From: Chitinophagaceae bacterium
GTDB taxonomy: Bacteria; Bacteroidota; Bacteroidia; Chitinophagales; Chitinophagaceae
Reading direction: 5' to 3'
DNA: 24,542 bases
Assembly (NCBI GenBank): GCA_020853515.1
Contig: JADYYU010000133.1
Span: 1 to 24,542 of the forward strand
The position numbers and the translations under genes were made by a program. Below, piece by piece: positions 24,187 to 24,542 of the stretch. The notes under the pieces are model-generated. The model saw only the letters and a list, made by a program, of their open reading frames with translations. It did not search any database and had not been told where the DNA came from. Position 1 is the stretch's first letter. The number at the start of each line of letters is the position of its first letter.

Positions 24187-24542
24187 AGGTAAAATTTTTA
24201 ACTACAAAAAAAAGAAATGAGTTTTTAATGGCAATACCCGCTTCAGGGTATATTTTATTTTTTTATCACAAGTAAAATGTGAAATGATCGGTAGTGAATC
24301 TGAGTGCAATCATGCCTTCTGCTTAAAATTTGTGGCACTCAGCAGGACACATTTTATTGGCTTCTGTGTGGTGTGATAAGCAAGGGGAGGCCTGTCAGAT
24401 GAGAAATCAGATCATTTGCCGGCAGGCATCATCAGGCCCGGAGAAACGGCTGCAGGGCTGTTTTCAAATAGCCTGATGATGTGAAAGCGTCACTGACCGT
24501 TAGAATTGATAAAAGGTTAAACATACTTAAATATTCAAAAAC
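24187..24542. other. Non-coding region rich in inverted repeats
   Basis: These 356 bases hold no credible gene. Visible structure: ATACCC (24234-24239) with GGGTAT (24246-24251), followed on the plus strand by a T-rich run; CTGAGTGC (24300-24307) with GCACTCAG (24335-24342); GCCTG (24390-24394) with CAGGC (24423-24427); and CATCATCAGGC (24427-24437) with GCCTGATGATG (24471-24481). A one-mismatch -7 element for the minus-strand T9SS gene (TACTTGTG at 24267-24274) is present. The long stems lie further upstream of that gene. The region may carry a structured RNA, a regulatory region or a degraded repeat element; the sequence alone does not decide. Confidence 0.5.
24427..24481. repeat. 11-base perfect inverted repeat
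   Basis: CATCATCAGGC at 24427-24437 and GCCTGATGATG at 24471-24481 are exact reverse complements separated by 33 bases. The spacer has a small CCG/CGG stem of its own. The stem is GC-containing and longer than expected by chance at this distance. No T-run follows on either strand, so it is not a standard terminator. Confidence 0.6.

Noticed and set aside
24234..24262. Plus-strand hairpin ATACCC/GGGTAT followed by a T-run as a terminator
   Set aside because: The stem is only six pairs and no plus-strand gene precedes it; kept only as part of the non-coding region description.

Overview
The window looks like a chromosomal segment from a Bacteroidota bacterium, probably of the Chitinophagaceae/Sphingobacteriia type. 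Two secreted proteins end in type IX secretion (T9SS) sorting domains. Several genes are preceded by the Bacteroidota -7 promoter element TAnnTTTG, and starts generally lack Shine-Dalgarno sequences. Many signal peptides end in AQ, and the DNA is moderately AT-rich. No tRNA, rRNA, CRISPR array, insertion sequence, integrase or phage gene was recognised. Gene content is chromosomal rather than mobile.

Layout. 1-3348: 5'-truncated holA (DNA polymerase III delta), a small exported protein, a minus-strand pair (DUF1569/DinB-like protein and a stand-alone TonB C-terminal domain protein), then an A-type Fe-S carrier and a membrane PH-like protein. 3335-6252 (minus): a large T9SS-exported protein and an exported patatin-like lipase. 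6512-8593 (plus): pheS and an extended SDR (NAD-dependent epimerase/dehydratase). 8617-11067 (minus): a long exported transglutaminase-fold protein that appears to lack its catalytic cysteine, preceded by a small exported protein of unknown function. 11247-18338 (plus): a complete efflux locus made of a TetR regulator, TolC-type outer-membrane protein, lipoprotein HlyD adaptor, two ABC ATPases and two ABC-2 permeases. 18512-22709 (minus): a soluble histidine kinase with eight tandem PAS domains and a small overlapping upstream ORF. 22936-24186 (minus): a second T9SS-exported protein. 24187-24542: non-coding, rich in inverted repeats.

How genes work together. The clearest functional unit is the TetR-TolC-HlyD-ABC-ABC-permease-permease cluster. 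It has the composition of an E. coli CecR/YbhGFSR-like drug exporter, but with the two ATPases as separate genes and its own TolC. The two ATPases are degenerate in complementary positions, which predicts one working and one dead ATP site in a heterodimer. A perfect palindrome sits immediately upstream of the TetR -7 box and is a natural autoregulatory operator candidate. The other genes are mostly housekeeping (holA, pheS, iscA-like) or individual exported proteins.

I did not find a convincing new multi-gene system. The most unusual items are the transglutaminase-fold protein without its cysteine, the asymmetric ABC pair with its operator, the eight-PAS kinase with an overlapping small ORF, and the structured non-coding tail of the window.
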